This document shows, piece by piece, positions 41,156-50,457 of a DNA stretch of 64,000 nt. The translations under genes and the position numbers were made by a program. Position 1 is the first letter of the stretch; the number at the start of each line of letters is the position of its first letter. The stretch lies in NCBI GenBank assembly GCA_041394725.1, contig JAWKHR010000007.1, positions 62,001-126,000 of the forward strand, given 5' to 3'. The stretch comes from JAWKHR01 sp041394725 (GTDB lineage Bacteria > Acidobacteriota > Vicinamibacteria > Vicinamibacterales > SCN-69-37). Under the pieces are notes generated by a model, which did not search any database, had not been told where the DNA came from, and saw nothing but the letters and a program-made list of their open reading frames with translations.

Positions 41156-43181
41156 TGCCCAGCAGTTCGACCTCGACGCGCGCGTCGTTGAAGCACGCGC
41201 CGCCGGCGAGGTCCGTGAGGGTGTCGGGCACGAGGATGTTGGCCGTGTTGCCGTTGAACGTGCTGCGGTTCCAGAGGCCCTTCGGCAACGAGACCGTCCC
41301 GGGGCGGACCTCCGGCGTGATGTGCGCCTCGCAGTGCACCTCACCCTGCGCGTTGACCAGGCGGACGGTGTCGCCGTTGGCGATCGCGCGCGGACTGGCG
41401 TCCGAGGGGTGGATGCTCACCCGCGCGACGCCCGGGCGGAGTTCGCCCAGGGTGGACGAAATCGTGTGCGCGCTGGCCGGGGATATCAGGCTCAGCGGAT
41501 AGGCCTCGGTGGCCGGGTCGGGCCGGTAGTGGTAGAGCGGCGCCTCGGCCGCGAGCGCGGCGGGGTAGAGGTCCGCGCGGCCGTCCGGCGTGCCCGGACG
41601 CACGTCCACGAACTGTACCGGTCGTCCGTCGAATGCCGCCGGCACCGGCGCGCCGCCGAGCAGCGCCGGGCCCAGCCCCTCCGGCATCGCGGCGGCCGCC
41701 TCGAGCAGGGCGCCCGGTTCGCCCAGATCCGACGGCTCGGCCTGGCCCAGCCGCACGCCGAGGTCCCGGAACACGTCCTGGTTCGACCGTGACTCGCCGA
41801 CGGGCGCGATCACCGGCTGGACGAGATGCAGATGGTACGCGCCGTAGCCCTTCGCGACGTCGTAGTGCTCGAGGAACGTCGTGGCCGGCAGCACGACGTC
41901 GGCGAACGCCGTCGTGTCGGTCATGATCTGCTCGTGAACGACGGTGAAGAGGTCCTCGCGCGTGAGCCCCTCGCGGACGCGGGCCTGGTCGGGCACCGTG
42001 GACACCGGATTGTAGTTGTAGATGAACAGCACGGCGACCGGCGGGTCCCGGTACTCGGTGAGCGCGCGCCCGAGGTGGTTCATGTTCACCACGCGCGTGG
42101 CGGGCGCCGGCGCGTCGATGAGGTCTTCCGCGCGGATGCCCCAGGCCGCGGAGTTGCTCATCGTGTAGCCGCCGCCGCGGACGCCGAATTTTCCGCCCAC
42201 GGCCGGCAGCGCGAGAATCGCCATCGTCGCGGCGCCGCCGTTGCGGTTGCGCTCCTGGCCCCAGCCGCAGCGGATGACGGCCGGGCTCGTCGTGCCGTAC
42301 CACTCGGCGAGCGTGGCCAGGTCCACGCCGGATACGCCCGCTTCCTCGGCCGCCCGCGAGATGGTCCACGGCTCGGCGGCCGCCCGCAGGTCGCCGGCGC
42401 CGCGCGCGTGCGCGGCCAGGAACTCGTCATGCGCCCACCCGCGCGCGAACAGCTCGCGGATCATCGCCAGCGCGACGACGACGTCGGTGCCCGGCCGCAC
42501 GGCGAGGTGCAGGTCGGCGATGCGCGCGAGCGGCGTGCGGCGCGGATCGACGACGACGAGCCGGGCGCCGGCCTTCTGCGCGGCCTTGATGTGCGAGACG
42601 AGGTGGATGCTGGTCGCCGAGGGATTGCTGCCCCAGACGATGATCAGCCGCGCGTGCTCGTAGTCGGGGTAGGCGACGCCGGCCATCTTGCCGTACATCG
42701 CCGTCGCGGCCGCGCCGGTGGGCGCGGCGCACACCTTGCGCGCCAGCCGCGACGCCCCGAACCGCCGGAAGAACCGCGCGTCCTCGAAGTCATTGGTGAG
42801 CAGCCCGTTGGAGCCGCCGTAATGGTAGGGCAGCACGCTTTCGCCGCCGAACTCGGCTCGGGCGGCGGTCATCGCGGCCGCGACCCGATCCAGGGCCTCG
42901 TCCCAGGTCACGCGCTCGAAGAGGCCTGCCCCCTTGGGGCCCGACCGCACGAGCGGGTGCAGGATCCGTTCCGGGTGGTAGACGCGGCGGTCGAAGCGGC
43001 GGACCTTGCCGCAGATGTAGCCGTCGGTGGACGCCGCCCGGGTGTCGCCGTCGATGCGGGTGACGCGGCCGCGTTCGATGCTGACGGTCAGGCTGCAGCT
43101 GTCCGGGCAGTCCAGCGGGCAGGCGGTCTCCACGGTGGTGCGCCCCCAGGACTTCGGCGGCGCGATTTTCGGGTCGGCCAT
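41148..43181 (-). CDS. Molybdopterin-dependent oxidoreductase, DMSO-reductase family catalytic subunit
   Basis: A 677-residue enzyme. The N-terminal [4Fe-4S] motif is Cys21, Cys25, Cys29 and Cys57 (CPLDCPDSC, YICGKVRRF). Cofactor-binding motifs follow: VWGSNPSATSIH, VVVDPRRTPLA, DVVLPATTFLEHYD and, near the end, NGDTVRLVNAQGEVHCEA and FNGNTANILVPDTLTDL. No twin-arginine signal is present, so it is cytoplasmic. No iron-sulfur or membrane subunit is adjacent. Relatives include assimilatory and formate-dehydrogenase-like enzymes, and the substrate cannot be fixed from sequence. Confidence 0.92.
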   Translation of the reverse strand: MADPKIAPPKSWGRTTVETACPLDCPDSCSLTVSIERGRVTRIDGDTRAASTDGYICGKVRRFDRRVYHPERILHPLVRSGPKGAGLFERVTWDEALDRVAAAMTAARAEFGGESVLPYHYGGSNGLLTNDFEDARFFRRFGASRLARKVCAAPTGAAATAMYGKMAGVAYPDYEHARLIIVWGSNPSATSIHLVSHIKAAQKAGARLVVVDPRRTPLARIADLHLAVRPGTDVVVALAMIRELFARGWAHDEFLAAHARGAGDLRAAAEPWTISRAAEEAGVSGVDLATLAEWYGTTSPAVIRCGWGQERNRNGGAATMAILALPAVGGKFGVRGGGYTMSNSAAWGIRAEDLIDAPAPATRVVNMNHLGRALTEYRDPPVAVLFIYNYNPVSTVPDQARVREGLTREDLFTVVHEQIMTDTTAFADVVLPATTFLEHYDVAKGYGAYHLHLVQPVIAPVGESRSNQDVFRDLGVRLGQAEPSDLGEPGALLEAAAAMPEGLGPALLGGAPVPAAFDGRPVQFVDVRPGTPDGRADLYPAALAAEAPLYHYRPDPATEAYPLSLISPASAHTISSTLGELRPGVARVSIHPSDASPRAIANGDTVRLVNAQGEVHCEAHITPEVRPGTVSLPKGLWNRSTFNGNTANILVPDTLTDLAGGACFNDARVEVELLGRH

Positions 43182-43275
43182 GACCCCAGTGTAAAACGCG
43201 CCCCGGCCTGTGTCGGGCATTCTTTCTCTGCTATGGTGTCCGCATCCGTCACGCGGACGGCACCGGAGGAGGCAC

Positions 43276-43827
43276 ATGGCGAGTCTACAGAACCGCATCA
43301 TCGGCGCGATGACCCTGCAGGTTTCGACCTTCGAGGAAGTCGAGCACGACACGACGGCAATGGGTCAGGCCGCCCTGATTGTGACGCTGGCGGCGGTCTC
43401 GAGCGGCATCAGCTGGATCCTCTGGAGCGGGCCGGGCGGCATCATCCGTGGCGCGATCTCCGCCCTCATCGGCTGGGTCATCGGCGCCGTGGTGGTCTGG
43501 GCCATCGGCACGAAGCTCCTGCCCGGACCGAAGACGCAGGCCGACATCGGCCAGGTCATGCGGACGGTCGGCTTCGCCCAGGCTCCGGGACTGCTGTCGT
43601 TCGTCGCGATCATCCCGATTCTCGGCGTCTTCATCAGCCTCGTGATCTGGGTCTGGACGCTCATCGCGTGGGTGATCGCGGTGCGATCGGCGCTCGACTA
43701 CGAGAACGACACGATGCGTGCGGTGATCGTCTGCGTGCTCGCGTTCGTCGCGATCTTCATCGTCACCGCCGTCGTCGGCCTGATGTTCGGCGCCGGTGCG
43801 CTGATGTCGGGCGCCCTGCGCAGCTAG
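43276..43827 (+). CDS. Yip1-domain membrane protein
   Basis: A 183-residue protein with a strong GGAGGAGG site before the ATG. About five hydrophobic segments (AALIVTLAAVSSGISWILW, GWVIGAVVVWAIGTKLLP, LLSFVAIIPILGVFISLVIW, AVIVCVLAFVAIFIVTAVV) and the motifs RTVGFAQAP and AVRSALDYEND are typical of bacterial Yip1/YIF1 proteins. Their role is unknown. It precedes the NDH-2 gene by 13 bases and may share its transcript. Confidence 0.85.
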   Translation: MASLQNRIIGAMTLQVSTFEEVEHDTTAMGQAALIVTLAAVSSGISWILWSGPGGIIRGAISALIGWVIGAVVVWAIGTKLLPGPKTQADIGQVMRTVGFAQAPGLLSFVAIIPILGVFISLVIWVWTLIAWVIAVRSALDYENDTMRAVIVCVLAFVAIFIVTAVVGLMFGAGALMSGALRS

Positions 43828-43840
43828 CCCGGGCCGCGGC

Positions 43841-45106
43841 ATGGCCCGCCCGCGCGTCGTCATCATCGGCGGGGGGTTCGGCGGGCTCCAGGCCGCGCGG
43901 GTGCTCCGGCGTGCGCCGGTCGATGTGCTGCTCATCGACCGGCGCAACCACCACACGTTCCAGCCCCTCCTGTATCAGGTGGCCACGGCCGGGCTCTCGC
44001 CCGGCGACATCGCCTCGCCCATCCGGTGGATCCTCCGCCGGCAGGCCAACGTCACGGTCTGGCTCGCCGAGGCGGTCCGGATCGACCCGGATCGGCGGGT
44101 CGTGGTCCTCCGCGATGGGGAAGCGGCCTACGACTTCCTGATCCTGGCGGCCGGGGCGACCCATTCCTATTTCGGACACGACGAGTGGCAGGCGTGGGCC
44201 CCGGGCCTAAAGACTCTGGAGGATGCGCTCGATATACGAAAGCGGGTCTTACTCGCCTTCGAGGAGGCCGAGCGCGAGCCCGATCGGCGGGCCCAGCGCC
44301 GGCTCCTGACCTTCGTGGTCGTCGGGGGCGGGCCCACGGGCGTGGAACTGGCCGGTGCGCTGGCCGAGATTTCCCGGCATGCGCTGGCCCACGACTTTCG
44401 CGAGATTGCCCCGGAAACGGCGCGGATCATCCTGGTCGAGGGCGGGGATCGCCTGCTGACGGCCTATCCCCCGGCGCTGTCCGCGTTCGCGCGGCGGGCC
44501 CTGGAACGGCTGGGCGTGGCGGTGTGGACGGACACCCTCGTGACGAGGATTGAGGCAGGACAGGTGCAGGCAGGGAGCGAGACCATCGAGGCGGGGACGA
44601 TCCTGTGGGCGGCCGGCGTCGCGGCATCGCCCCTGGGGGCGTCGCTCGGCGCGCCGACGGATCGCGCCGGCCGCGTGATCGTGGCCGACGACCTCACCGT
44701 TGCGGGCCATCCCGAGATCGCGGTCGTCGGCGATCTGGCGGCGCTCCGGGACGCGAACGGCCAGTGGCTGCCCGGCGTCGCTCAGGTCGCGATGCAGCAG
44801 GCCGCGCACGCCGCGCGCAACGTCATCCGGACGCTCGACGGGCAACCGCGCGAGCCGTTCCGGTATCGCAACTACGGCAACCTGGCCACGATTGGCCGGA
44901 ACTCGGCGGTGGGGGACCTCGGCTGGCTGCGGTTCACGGGGTACCCGGCGTGGCTGTTCTGGCTGTTCGTGCACATCTCCCAGCTCATCGGCTTCCGCAA
45001 CCGGCTGACGGTGATGACGCAGTGGGCGTTCTCGTACCTGACGTATCAGCGATCGGTGCGGCTGATCACCGGCACGGACCCCGAGGGAGACGGCGATGAA
45101 ACCTGA
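43841..45106 (+). CDS. ndh: Type II NADH:quinone oxidoreductase (NDH-2)
   Basis: A 421-residue flavoprotein that passes electrons from NADH to quinone at the inner membrane without proton pumping. The FAD-binding motif VVIIGGGFGGLQAARVL lies at the N-terminus, followed by HHTFQPLLYQVATAGLSPGD. The NADH-binding VVVGGGPTGVELAGALAE comes next, then the third FAD contact IAVVGDLAALRD and QVAMQQAAHAARN. A hydrophobic stretch near the C-terminus (PAWLFWLFVHISQLIG) fits membrane attachment. It overlaps the DUF3810 start by 11 bases. Confidence 0.95.
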   Translation: MARPRVVIIGGGFGGLQAARVLRRAPVDVLLIDRRNHHTFQPLLYQVATAGLSPGDIASPIRWILRRQANVTVWLAEAVRIDPDRRVVVLRDGEAAYDFLILAAGATHSYFGHDEWQAWAPGLKTLEDALDIRKRVLLAFEEAEREPDRRAQRRLLTFVVVGGGPTGVELAGALAEISRHALAHDFREIAPETARIILVEGGDRLLTAYPPALSAFARRALERLGVAVWTDTLVTRIEAGQVQAGSETIEAGTILWAAGVAASPLGASLGAPTDRAGRVIVADDLTVAGHPEIAVVGDLAALRDANGQWLPGVAQVAMQQAAHAARNVIRTLDGQPREPFRYRNYGNLATIGRNSAVGDLGWLRFTGYPAWLFWLFVHISQLIGFRNRLTVMTQWAFSYLTYQRSVRLITGTDPEGDGDET

Positions 45107-46169
45107 ACCCGTACGCGGCGCGTTCGTGCTGCCGATTGCCGCCGTGGCGCTGCTGGTGGCGCCGATTCCGGCGTGGATCGTCGAGAGCCTCTATGCCCGG
45201 GACATCTACCCGTGGCTGCAGATGGCGCTGACGTCGATCAGCAACCTCGCGACGTTCTCGGTGCTCGACGCGCTGCTCGCGCTCGTCGTCGCGCTGCTCC
45301 TGTACCGACTCGTCATGCTGTTCCAGCTGGCCCGGAAGGGGCGCCTGCTCGACGCCATCTGGGAAGGGCTCAAGCGCGGCGCGCGCGCCGCGGCGGTGTT
45401 CACGCTCGTGTTCCTGCTGGCGTGGGGACTGAACTACCGGCGGCGGCCGCTCGAGGCCACGATGACGCGGGTCCAGCTCACCGAGCCGTCCGTCGAGGGC
45501 CTGCAGGAGGCCTTCGGCCAGGTCAACACGCTGGCCGGGCGGCTCCGGCCGTCGGTGGTGAACCTGCCGGTGTTCACGATCGACGAGGTCGCCGTCGAGC
45601 TGGGCGGACCGATGAACGAGGCCCTGCGCGCGCTGCAGCGCGCGCCGCTGACGGTGCCGGGCCATCCGAAGCACTCGATCGTGCTCAGCCCGATCTTCCG
45701 GCGTGCCGGCGTGGACGGCATGCTGAACCCGTACGGCCTGGAGTCGATCCTCAACGAGGATCTGCTGCCGTTCGAGCGGCCCTTCGTGCTCGCGCACGAG
45801 TGGGCGCACCTGGCGGGCCAGGCCGACGAGGCCGAAGCCAGCGCGGTCGGCTGGCTGGCCTGCATGAACGGCCCGCCGGCGTTCGCCTACAGCGCGAGCG
45901 TGTATCTGATCAACGAGATCCAGGCCGCGATGCCACCCGACGTGCGGCGCCAGGCGCTGGCGCGGCTCAACCCGGGCGTCCGCGAGGACCTGGTGGCGCT
46001 GGCCGAGCGCCTGCAGCAGGAGAACCCGGCGGTGCAGCGCGCCGTGTTCCGCGTCTACGACGAGTACCTCAAGGCCAACCGGGTTCCCGGCGGCACGCTG
46101 AGCTACGGCCGCGCGCTGCGGCTCATCCTCTCGCAGCCGATCCGCGACGCGCTCACCAACTACCGCTAG
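45096..46169 (+). CDS. DUF3810 membrane protein with HExxH motif
   Basis: A 357-residue protein with three N-terminal membrane segments (about 10-28, 52-75, 97-115) and a soluble domain carrying His234-Glu-Trp-Ala-His238 followed by Glu245/Glu247 (HEWAHLAGQADEAEAS). The motif resembles zinc metallopeptidases of the gluzincin type, and the family is DUF3810. Substrate unknown. The gene overlaps ndh by 11 bases and runs convergent to the CFA-type methyltransferase gene. Confidence 0.88.
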   Translation: MKPEPVRGAFVLPIAAVALLVAPIPAWIVESLYARDIYPWLQMALTSISNLATFSVLDALLALVVALLLYRLVMLFQLARKGRLLDAIWEGLKRGARAAAVFTLVFLLAWGLNYRRRPLEATMTRVQLTEPSVEGLQEAFGQVNTLAGRLRPSVVNLPVFTIDEVAVELGGPMNEALRALQRAPLTVPGHPKHSIVLSPIFRRAGVDGMLNPYGLESILNEDLLPFERPFVLAHEWAHLAGQADEAEASAVGWLACMNGPPAFAYSASVYLINEIQAAMPPDVRRQALARLNPGVREDLVALAERLQQENPAVQRAVFRVYDEYLKANRVPGGTLSYGRALRLILSQPIRDALTNYR

Positions 46170-47455
46170 CGGCGGGGCGCGCCGGGTGCCGGCAGGGCAC
46201 CCGCGCGCGATCCCCAGGCCACGTCGAGGCCGTCCGGCTCGCCCGGATAGCGCGCGTCGTGGTACGCGCGCGTCAGCAGCAGCTGGACGTCGCTGATGTG
46301 CCGCTCGGCGAACCCGGCCTGCGAGTAGGCGAGGTAGAGATCCCAGGTCCGGAGGAACGCCTCGTCGATGCCGAGTCGCGCGATCGCGTCGCGCCGCTCG
46401 TGGAAGCGCCGGCGCCACTCGCCGAGGGTGCGCGCGTAGTGCGCGCCGAGGTCCTCGAGGTGGAAGGGCCGCAGCGCCGTCACCCGCCCGAGCGACCTGA
46501 GGATCTCGGACAGGCAGGCCAGTTCGGATCCGGGGAACACGTAGCTCTGCATCCAGTCCTCGGACCCGCGGTACGACCGCTGGAAGTCCTGCTCGCCGAT
46601 CGTGATGACCTGGAGCAGCGCGGACCCGTCCTCGACGAGCGATCGGTCGCACACGGTGAAGAAGTCGTCGTAGTGCGCCAGGCCCACGGCCTCGAACATC
46701 TCGACGCTGACGATCCGGTCGAACGTGCCGCGCACGTCGCGGTAGTCGTCGAAGAGCAGGGTGATGCGACGGCCGGCCTCGCCCAGCGCGGCGAACCGGT
46801 CGCGCGAGTAGTCGTGCTGGTCCTGGCCGATGGTCGTCGTCGTCACGCGGCAGCCGTAGTGCACCGCCGCGTGCTCGGCCAGCGCGCCCCAGCCGGTGCC
46901 GATCTCGAGCAGGTGATGTTCGGGACGCAGGCCGAGCTTCCGGCAGATCCGGTCGAGCTTCTGGCGCTGGGCCTGCTCCAGGGTGTCGGTCGCGTGCTCG
47001 AACCACGCGGCCGAGTACACGAGGTCGCGATCGAGGAACAGTGCGAAGAAGTCGCGGCCGATGTCGTAGTGCGCGGCGATGTTGCGCCGGCTGCCGCCGC
47101 GCGTGTTCGAGCGCAGGCGGTGCGTGAGGCGCGACGCCTGCCGCGCGACCCAGGACCAGCCGCCGTTGAGCCGCGCGAAGGCGTGGCCGTTGCGCAGCGC
47201 GACGCGGAGCAGCGCGACCAGGTCGGGCGCGCTCCAGTCGCCGTCCACGTAGGCCTCGCCGAGGCCGCGGTCGCCGGCCCGGAGCGCCCGCCCGAACACG
47301 CGCTCGTCGTGGACGACCATCATCGCCGACGGCCCGTGGTGCGAGCCCTTGAACGTGTAGGTTCGATCCGGGCACACCAGCTCGAGCGTGCCGACGCGAA
47401 TCTGCGCCGCCGCCTCGAGGAACAGCCGCTTGCCCACCGCCGTCGTCCAGCCCAT
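46166..47455 (-). CDS. Cyclopropane-fatty-acyl-phospholipid synthase-family methyltransferase
   Basis: A 429-residue SAM-dependent enzyme that would act on unsaturated acyl chains of phospholipids. The N-terminal lipid-binding part includes GLGEAYVDGDWSAPDLVALL. The Rossmann domain has HYDIGRDFFALFLDRDLVYSA and the SAM motif LLEIGTGWG (182-190), followed by VSVEMFEAVGLAHYDDFF, SYVFPGSELACL and GEWRRRFHERRD. The ATG at 47455 overlaps the DUF1365 stop by one base. It is the last gene of the desaturase, FAD enzyme, DUF1365 and CFA operon. The product could be cyclopropane, methyl-branched or furan-type acyl chains. Confidence 0.93.
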   Translation of the reverse strand: MGWTTAVGKRLFLEAAAQIRVGTLELVCPDRTYTFKGSHHGPSAMMVVHDERVFGRALRAGDRGLGEAYVDGDWSAPDLVALLRVALRNGHAFARLNGGWSWVARQASRLTHRLRSNTRGGSRRNIAAHYDIGRDFFALFLDRDLVYSAAWFEHATDTLEQAQRQKLDRICRKLGLRPEHHLLEIGTGWGALAEHAAVHYGCRVTTTTIGQDQHDYSRDRFAALGEAGRRITLLFDDYRDVRGTFDRIVSVEMFEAVGLAHYDDFFTVCDRSLVEDGSALLQVITIGEQDFQRSYRGSEDWMQSYVFPGSELACLSEILRSLGRVTALRPFHLEDLGAHYARTLGEWRRRFHERRDAIARLGIDEAFLRTWDLYLAYSQAGFAERHISDVQLLLTRAYHDARYPGEPDGLDVAWGSRAGALPAPGAPRR

Positions 47456-48249
47456 CAGCCCTCCTGGTGCCTCGTGCGCCGTTCCGGATCGCGGTCCGGG
47501 TGGGGATACGCCGGCAGGCGCTTCGCCCAGAGCCGCAACGCCTCCCAGTGGATCGCGCCGATCACCTTCGCCGTCATCCACGGGTGCCGCGCGAGCGCCC
47601 GCCGGATGGCGGCCGCCGTCCACGGGCGCCGCTCCAGCGTGAGCGTCGCGTCGAAGTAGGGCCGGTCGCCCGACTCGGCCCGCTCGATCGTGTTCATGTG
47701 CGCCACCATCGACGGGCCCGGCGCGCCGACGATGAACTCGTAGTCCACGTCCATGCCCATGAAGGGGGAGACGTGCATCACCTTCGGCGTGCGCAGCCGC
47801 ACACCACGAGGCGTCATCGTGCGGTCGGTGACCGGCAGCCAGTAGGTGCACAGGCCGCCGAACGTGTTGTGCACCTCGCCCATCACCGCGCGGAGCGTCC
47901 CGTCGCGGTCGTGGCAGAAGTAGAACGAGATCGGGTTGAAGGCGTAGCCGAGGTAGCGCAGGTGCGTCAGCAGACGGATCGGCCCGTCGGGCAGGGCCAG
48001 GCCCGCGCGCGCCGCGTCCGCGGCCAGGCGCTCGCGGAGCGGGCGTGCCGGATCCCCCAGGTGATCGCGGTCGTCGAACGAGGCCCAGTTGAAGCGGTTG
48101 ACCGAGGTCAGGCGCGAGACGGCCATCTGCTCGGCGACGCGATCGACGTCGACGAGCACCATGAACAGCCCGTAGCTGAACGCGTGCGGCGTGGGCCGGA
48201 AGCGCCGGTGCCGCAGCCGGCCGACGTAGAGCGCGGGCCCGGCTACCAC
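47455..48249 (-). CDS. DUF1365 family protein
   Basis: A 264-residue protein with family motifs near the start (PALYVGRLRHRRFRPTPHAF), RLLTHLRYLGYAFNPISFYF, EVHNTFGGLCTYWLPV, KVMHVSPFMGMDVDYEF and the C-terminal RHPWMTAKVIGAIHWEALRL. DUF1365 proteins are found beside FAD-dependent oxidoreductases and CFA-type methyltransferases in many genomes, as here, but their reaction is not known to me. The GTG start overlaps the FAD-enzyme stop by seven bases. Confidence 0.93.
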   Translation of the reverse strand: MVAGPALYVGRLRHRRFRPTPHAFSYGLFMVLVDVDRVAEQMAVSRLTSVNRFNWASFDDRDHLGDPARPLRERLAADAARAGLALPDGPIRLLTHLRYLGYAFNPISFYFCHDRDGTLRAVMGEVHNTFGGLCTYWLPVTDRTMTPRGVRLRTPKVMHVSPFMGMDVDYEFIVGAPGPSMVAHMNTIERAESGDRPYFDATLTLERRPWTAAAIRRALARHPWMTAKVIGAIHWEALRLWAKRLPAYPHPDRDPERRTRHQEG

Positions 48250-49493
48250 GGCACCCCCAGCGCGTTCGCGACGCGGACGCCGGATCGCAGGCCGTCCTCG
48301 TGGAAGCCGTAGAACCAGTAGGCGCCCGCGTAGTGCGTGCGACGCACGCCGCTGACCTCGGCCCAGCGGGCCTGGGCCGCGATGGCAGCGCGCGTGTACC
48401 GGGGATGGCGATAGGTCATCTGGCGCAGGACGCGCGACGGCGCGATGGGCGCGTCGGGATTGAGCGTCACGCAGTAGTCCGTGGCCGTGCGCAGTCCCTG
48501 GAGCCTGTTCAGATGATACGTCACGGTCGCGGCGCCCGCCTCGTCCCCGAGGCGGTAGTTCCACGCCGCGCGCGCGGCGGGCCGCCGCGGCAGCCAGGCG
48601 GCGTCGGTGTGCAGCCAGGCCTGGTTCTCGCTCGTCTCGAAGGCCCCGAACACCTCGCGCTCGGCGGGCGAGGGGTCGGCCAGCAGCGGCAGCACGTCGT
48701 CCCCGTGGCACGCGAGGACGATCTCGTCGGCGACGAGATCCGGGCGGCCGGCGATCCCCAGCCGGACGCCGTCGGCCTCCCGACGCACGGACGTCACGCG
48801 CGTGCCGGTCTCGAGCGTCAGCCGCGGCGCCGTGTCGAGCAGGCGCGGGATGTAGGTGGCGCACCCGCCGGGGATCGTCTTCCACGTCGGATGGTCGAAC
48901 GCCGTGTTCATCCCGTGGTTGTCGAAGAACCGCACGAGCGTCAGGGCCGGGAACGACCGGATCGACGCGGTCGGGGCCGACCAGATGGCCGCCGCGAGCG
49001 GGAAGAGGAACCGATCGAGCACCTCGCCCCGCAGCCGGTGCTGATCGAGGAACTCGCCGAGCGTCAGCGTGCCGGCGTCCGGCGCCTCGGCCAGCGCGCG
49101 CGAGGCGCGGTTGAACCGCAGGATGTCCAGGAGCAGGCGGTAGTGGCCCGGCCGCACCAGGTTCCGCCGGTCGGCGAACAGGCCGTTGACGTCGCGCGTG
49201 GAGTACTCGAAGCCGGTCCGCGGGTCGGTCACGCCGAACGACATGTCGGAGTCCGCGCGGCCGACGCCGAGTTCCGCGAGCAGGCGCACGAGCCGGGGAT
49301 ACGTGCGGTCGTTGTGGACGAGGAAGCCGGTGTCGAGTGCCAGCGCGCCGTCGGGCGTCTCGAGGTGGTGCGTGTGCGTGTGGCCGCCAGGACGCGGCTC
49401 GCGCTCGAACAGCACCACGTCATGGCGCCGCGCCAGCAGCCAGCCGGCCGACAGGCCGGCGATGCCGGAGCCGACGACCGCGATGCGGCCCAC
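48243..49493 (-). CDS. FAD-dependent amine-oxidase-like oxidoreductase
   Basis: A 416-residue flavoprotein. The N-terminal dinucleotide fold is IAVVGSGIAGLSAGWLLA, followed by FEREPRPGGHTHTHHLET, DTGFLVHNDRTYPRL and the family-typical FPALTLVRFFDNHGM and IPGGCATYI. ADEIVLACHGDDVLPLL closes the FAD domain. Homologues in CFA gene clusters have been linked to desaturation or oxidation of modified acyl chains, including furan fatty acid synthesis in alphaproteobacteria. A role in acyl-chain chemistry here is inferred from context. It lies six bases after the desaturase gene. Confidence 0.92.
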   Translation of the reverse strand: MGRIAVVGSGIAGLSAGWLLARRHDVVLFEREPRPGGHTHTHHLETPDGALALDTGFLVHNDRTYPRLVRLLAELGVGRADSDMSFGVTDPRTGFEYSTRDVNGLFADRRNLVRPGHYRLLLDILRFNRASRALAEAPDAGTLTLGEFLDQHRLRGEVLDRFLFPLAAAIWSAPTASIRSFPALTLVRFFDNHGMNTAFDHPTWKTIPGGCATYIPRLLDTAPRLTLETGTRVTSVRREADGVRLGIAGRPDLVADEIVLACHGDDVLPLLADPSPAEREVFGAFETSENQAWLHTDAAWLPRRPAARAAWNYRLGDEAGAATVTYHLNRLQGLRTATDYCVTLNPDAPIAPSRVLRQMTYRHPRYTRAAIAAQARWAEVSGVRRTHYAGAYWFYGFHEDGLRSGVRVANALGVPW

Positions 49494-49499
49494 CCGGGA

Positions 49500-50312
49500 T
49501 CAGCTCGCGCGGAACTCGCGCAGGTCGCGGGCGATGCCGACCCAGGACAGGACGACGATCACGTAGTAGGTCACGTCGATCTCCCACCACCGGATGCCCT
49601 GGCGGACGCTCGACATGAAGTGGTGGTGGTTGTTGTGCCAGCCCTCGCCGAGCGTCACGAGCGCCAGCGCGAAGTTGTTGCGGCTCTCGTCCGGCGTCGC
49701 GAACCGCCGCGATCCCCAGATGTGCGCCAGCGAGTTGATCAGGAACGTGCCGTGGTAGAGCAGGACCGTCGCGGCGACGAAGCCCCAGACGAACGCGAAC
49801 CACCCGCCGACGAGGAAGATCCCCACCGCGTAGGCCACCGTCGGCACCAGGTGCCACCGATCGAGCCACCGCAGCTCCGGGTAGCGGCTGAAGTCCGCGA
49901 TGCGCTTCGGGTCGTAGGCCTCGTACTCGTCCGAGAGGATCCAGCCGAGGTGCGACCACCAGAAACCCTCGTGCACGGGCGAGTGGAGGTCCGTCCTCCG
50001 GTCCGAATGCAGGTGGTGGTCCCGGTGGTGCGCCGCCCACCAGAGCGCGCCCTTCTGGCCCGACGTCTGCGCCAGGACCGCCAGCCAGAACTGCCAGAAC
50101 CGGTTGAGCTTGAAGGACCGGTGGGAGAAGTACCGGTGGTAGCCGGCCGTCACGCCGAACATCCGGAGGTAGTAGGACCCGAGCAGCCAGAGCGCCGCCG
50201 TCCAGTGAATCGGCGCCGTCAGCACCAGCAGCACGGAGGCGTGCAGCAGGAGGAACGGCAGCATCGTGGCAAGGTCGTAGCGTTTGCGCTTCGAGAGAGC
50301 GGCCTCGGACAT
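49500..50312 (-). CDS. Membrane acyl-CoA / acyl-lipid delta-9-type fatty acid desaturase
   Basis: A 270-residue integral di-iron desaturase with the three histidine boxes: HRYFSH (59-64), HRDHH (96-100) and HNNHH near the end (EGWHNNHHHF). Four membrane segments are visible. Such enzymes put a cis double bond into saturated acyl chains using oxygen. The ATG at 50312 is preceded by AGGA at six bases. It heads the operon whose other products can act on the double bond made here, and it diverges from a second methyltransferase gene. Confidence 0.94.
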   Translation of the reverse strand: MSEAALSKRKRYDLATMLPFLLLHASVLLVLTAPIHWTAALWLLGSYYLRMFGVTAGYHRYFSHRSFKLNRFWQFWLAVLAQTSGQKGALWWAAHHRDHHLHSDRRTDLHSPVHEGFWWSHLGWILSDEYEAYDPKRIADFSRYPELRWLDRWHLVPTVAYAVGIFLVGGWFAFVWGFVAATVLLYHGTFLINSLAHIWGSRRFATPDESRNNFALALVTLGEGWHNNHHHFMSSVRQGIRWWEIDVTYYVIVVLSWVGIARDLREFRAS

Positions 50313-50457
50313 CAACGTTCCTGGAACCGGGGGAGTGTCGGACGGCGAACCGGGAAATGTCGAACGGGCAAGTAGTCTACCATCGGAGGCGAGGCCGACT
50401 CCAGATGCGCCCCGTCACCCGACACCCCCGTCACCCCGTTCACGCGGAAGGCGTTCG

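Noticed and set aside
45173..47659. Plus-strand open frame of 828 codons across DUF3810 and the CFA-type gene
   Set aside because: Composition bias only. It crosses two supported genes on different strands.
50313..50457. Possible ECF-type (GGAAC) promoter between desaturase and methyltransferase genes
   Set aside because: GGAACC at about 50323 has no matching -10 element at the right distance. CFA clusters in other bacteria can be stress-controlled, but nothing here supports it.
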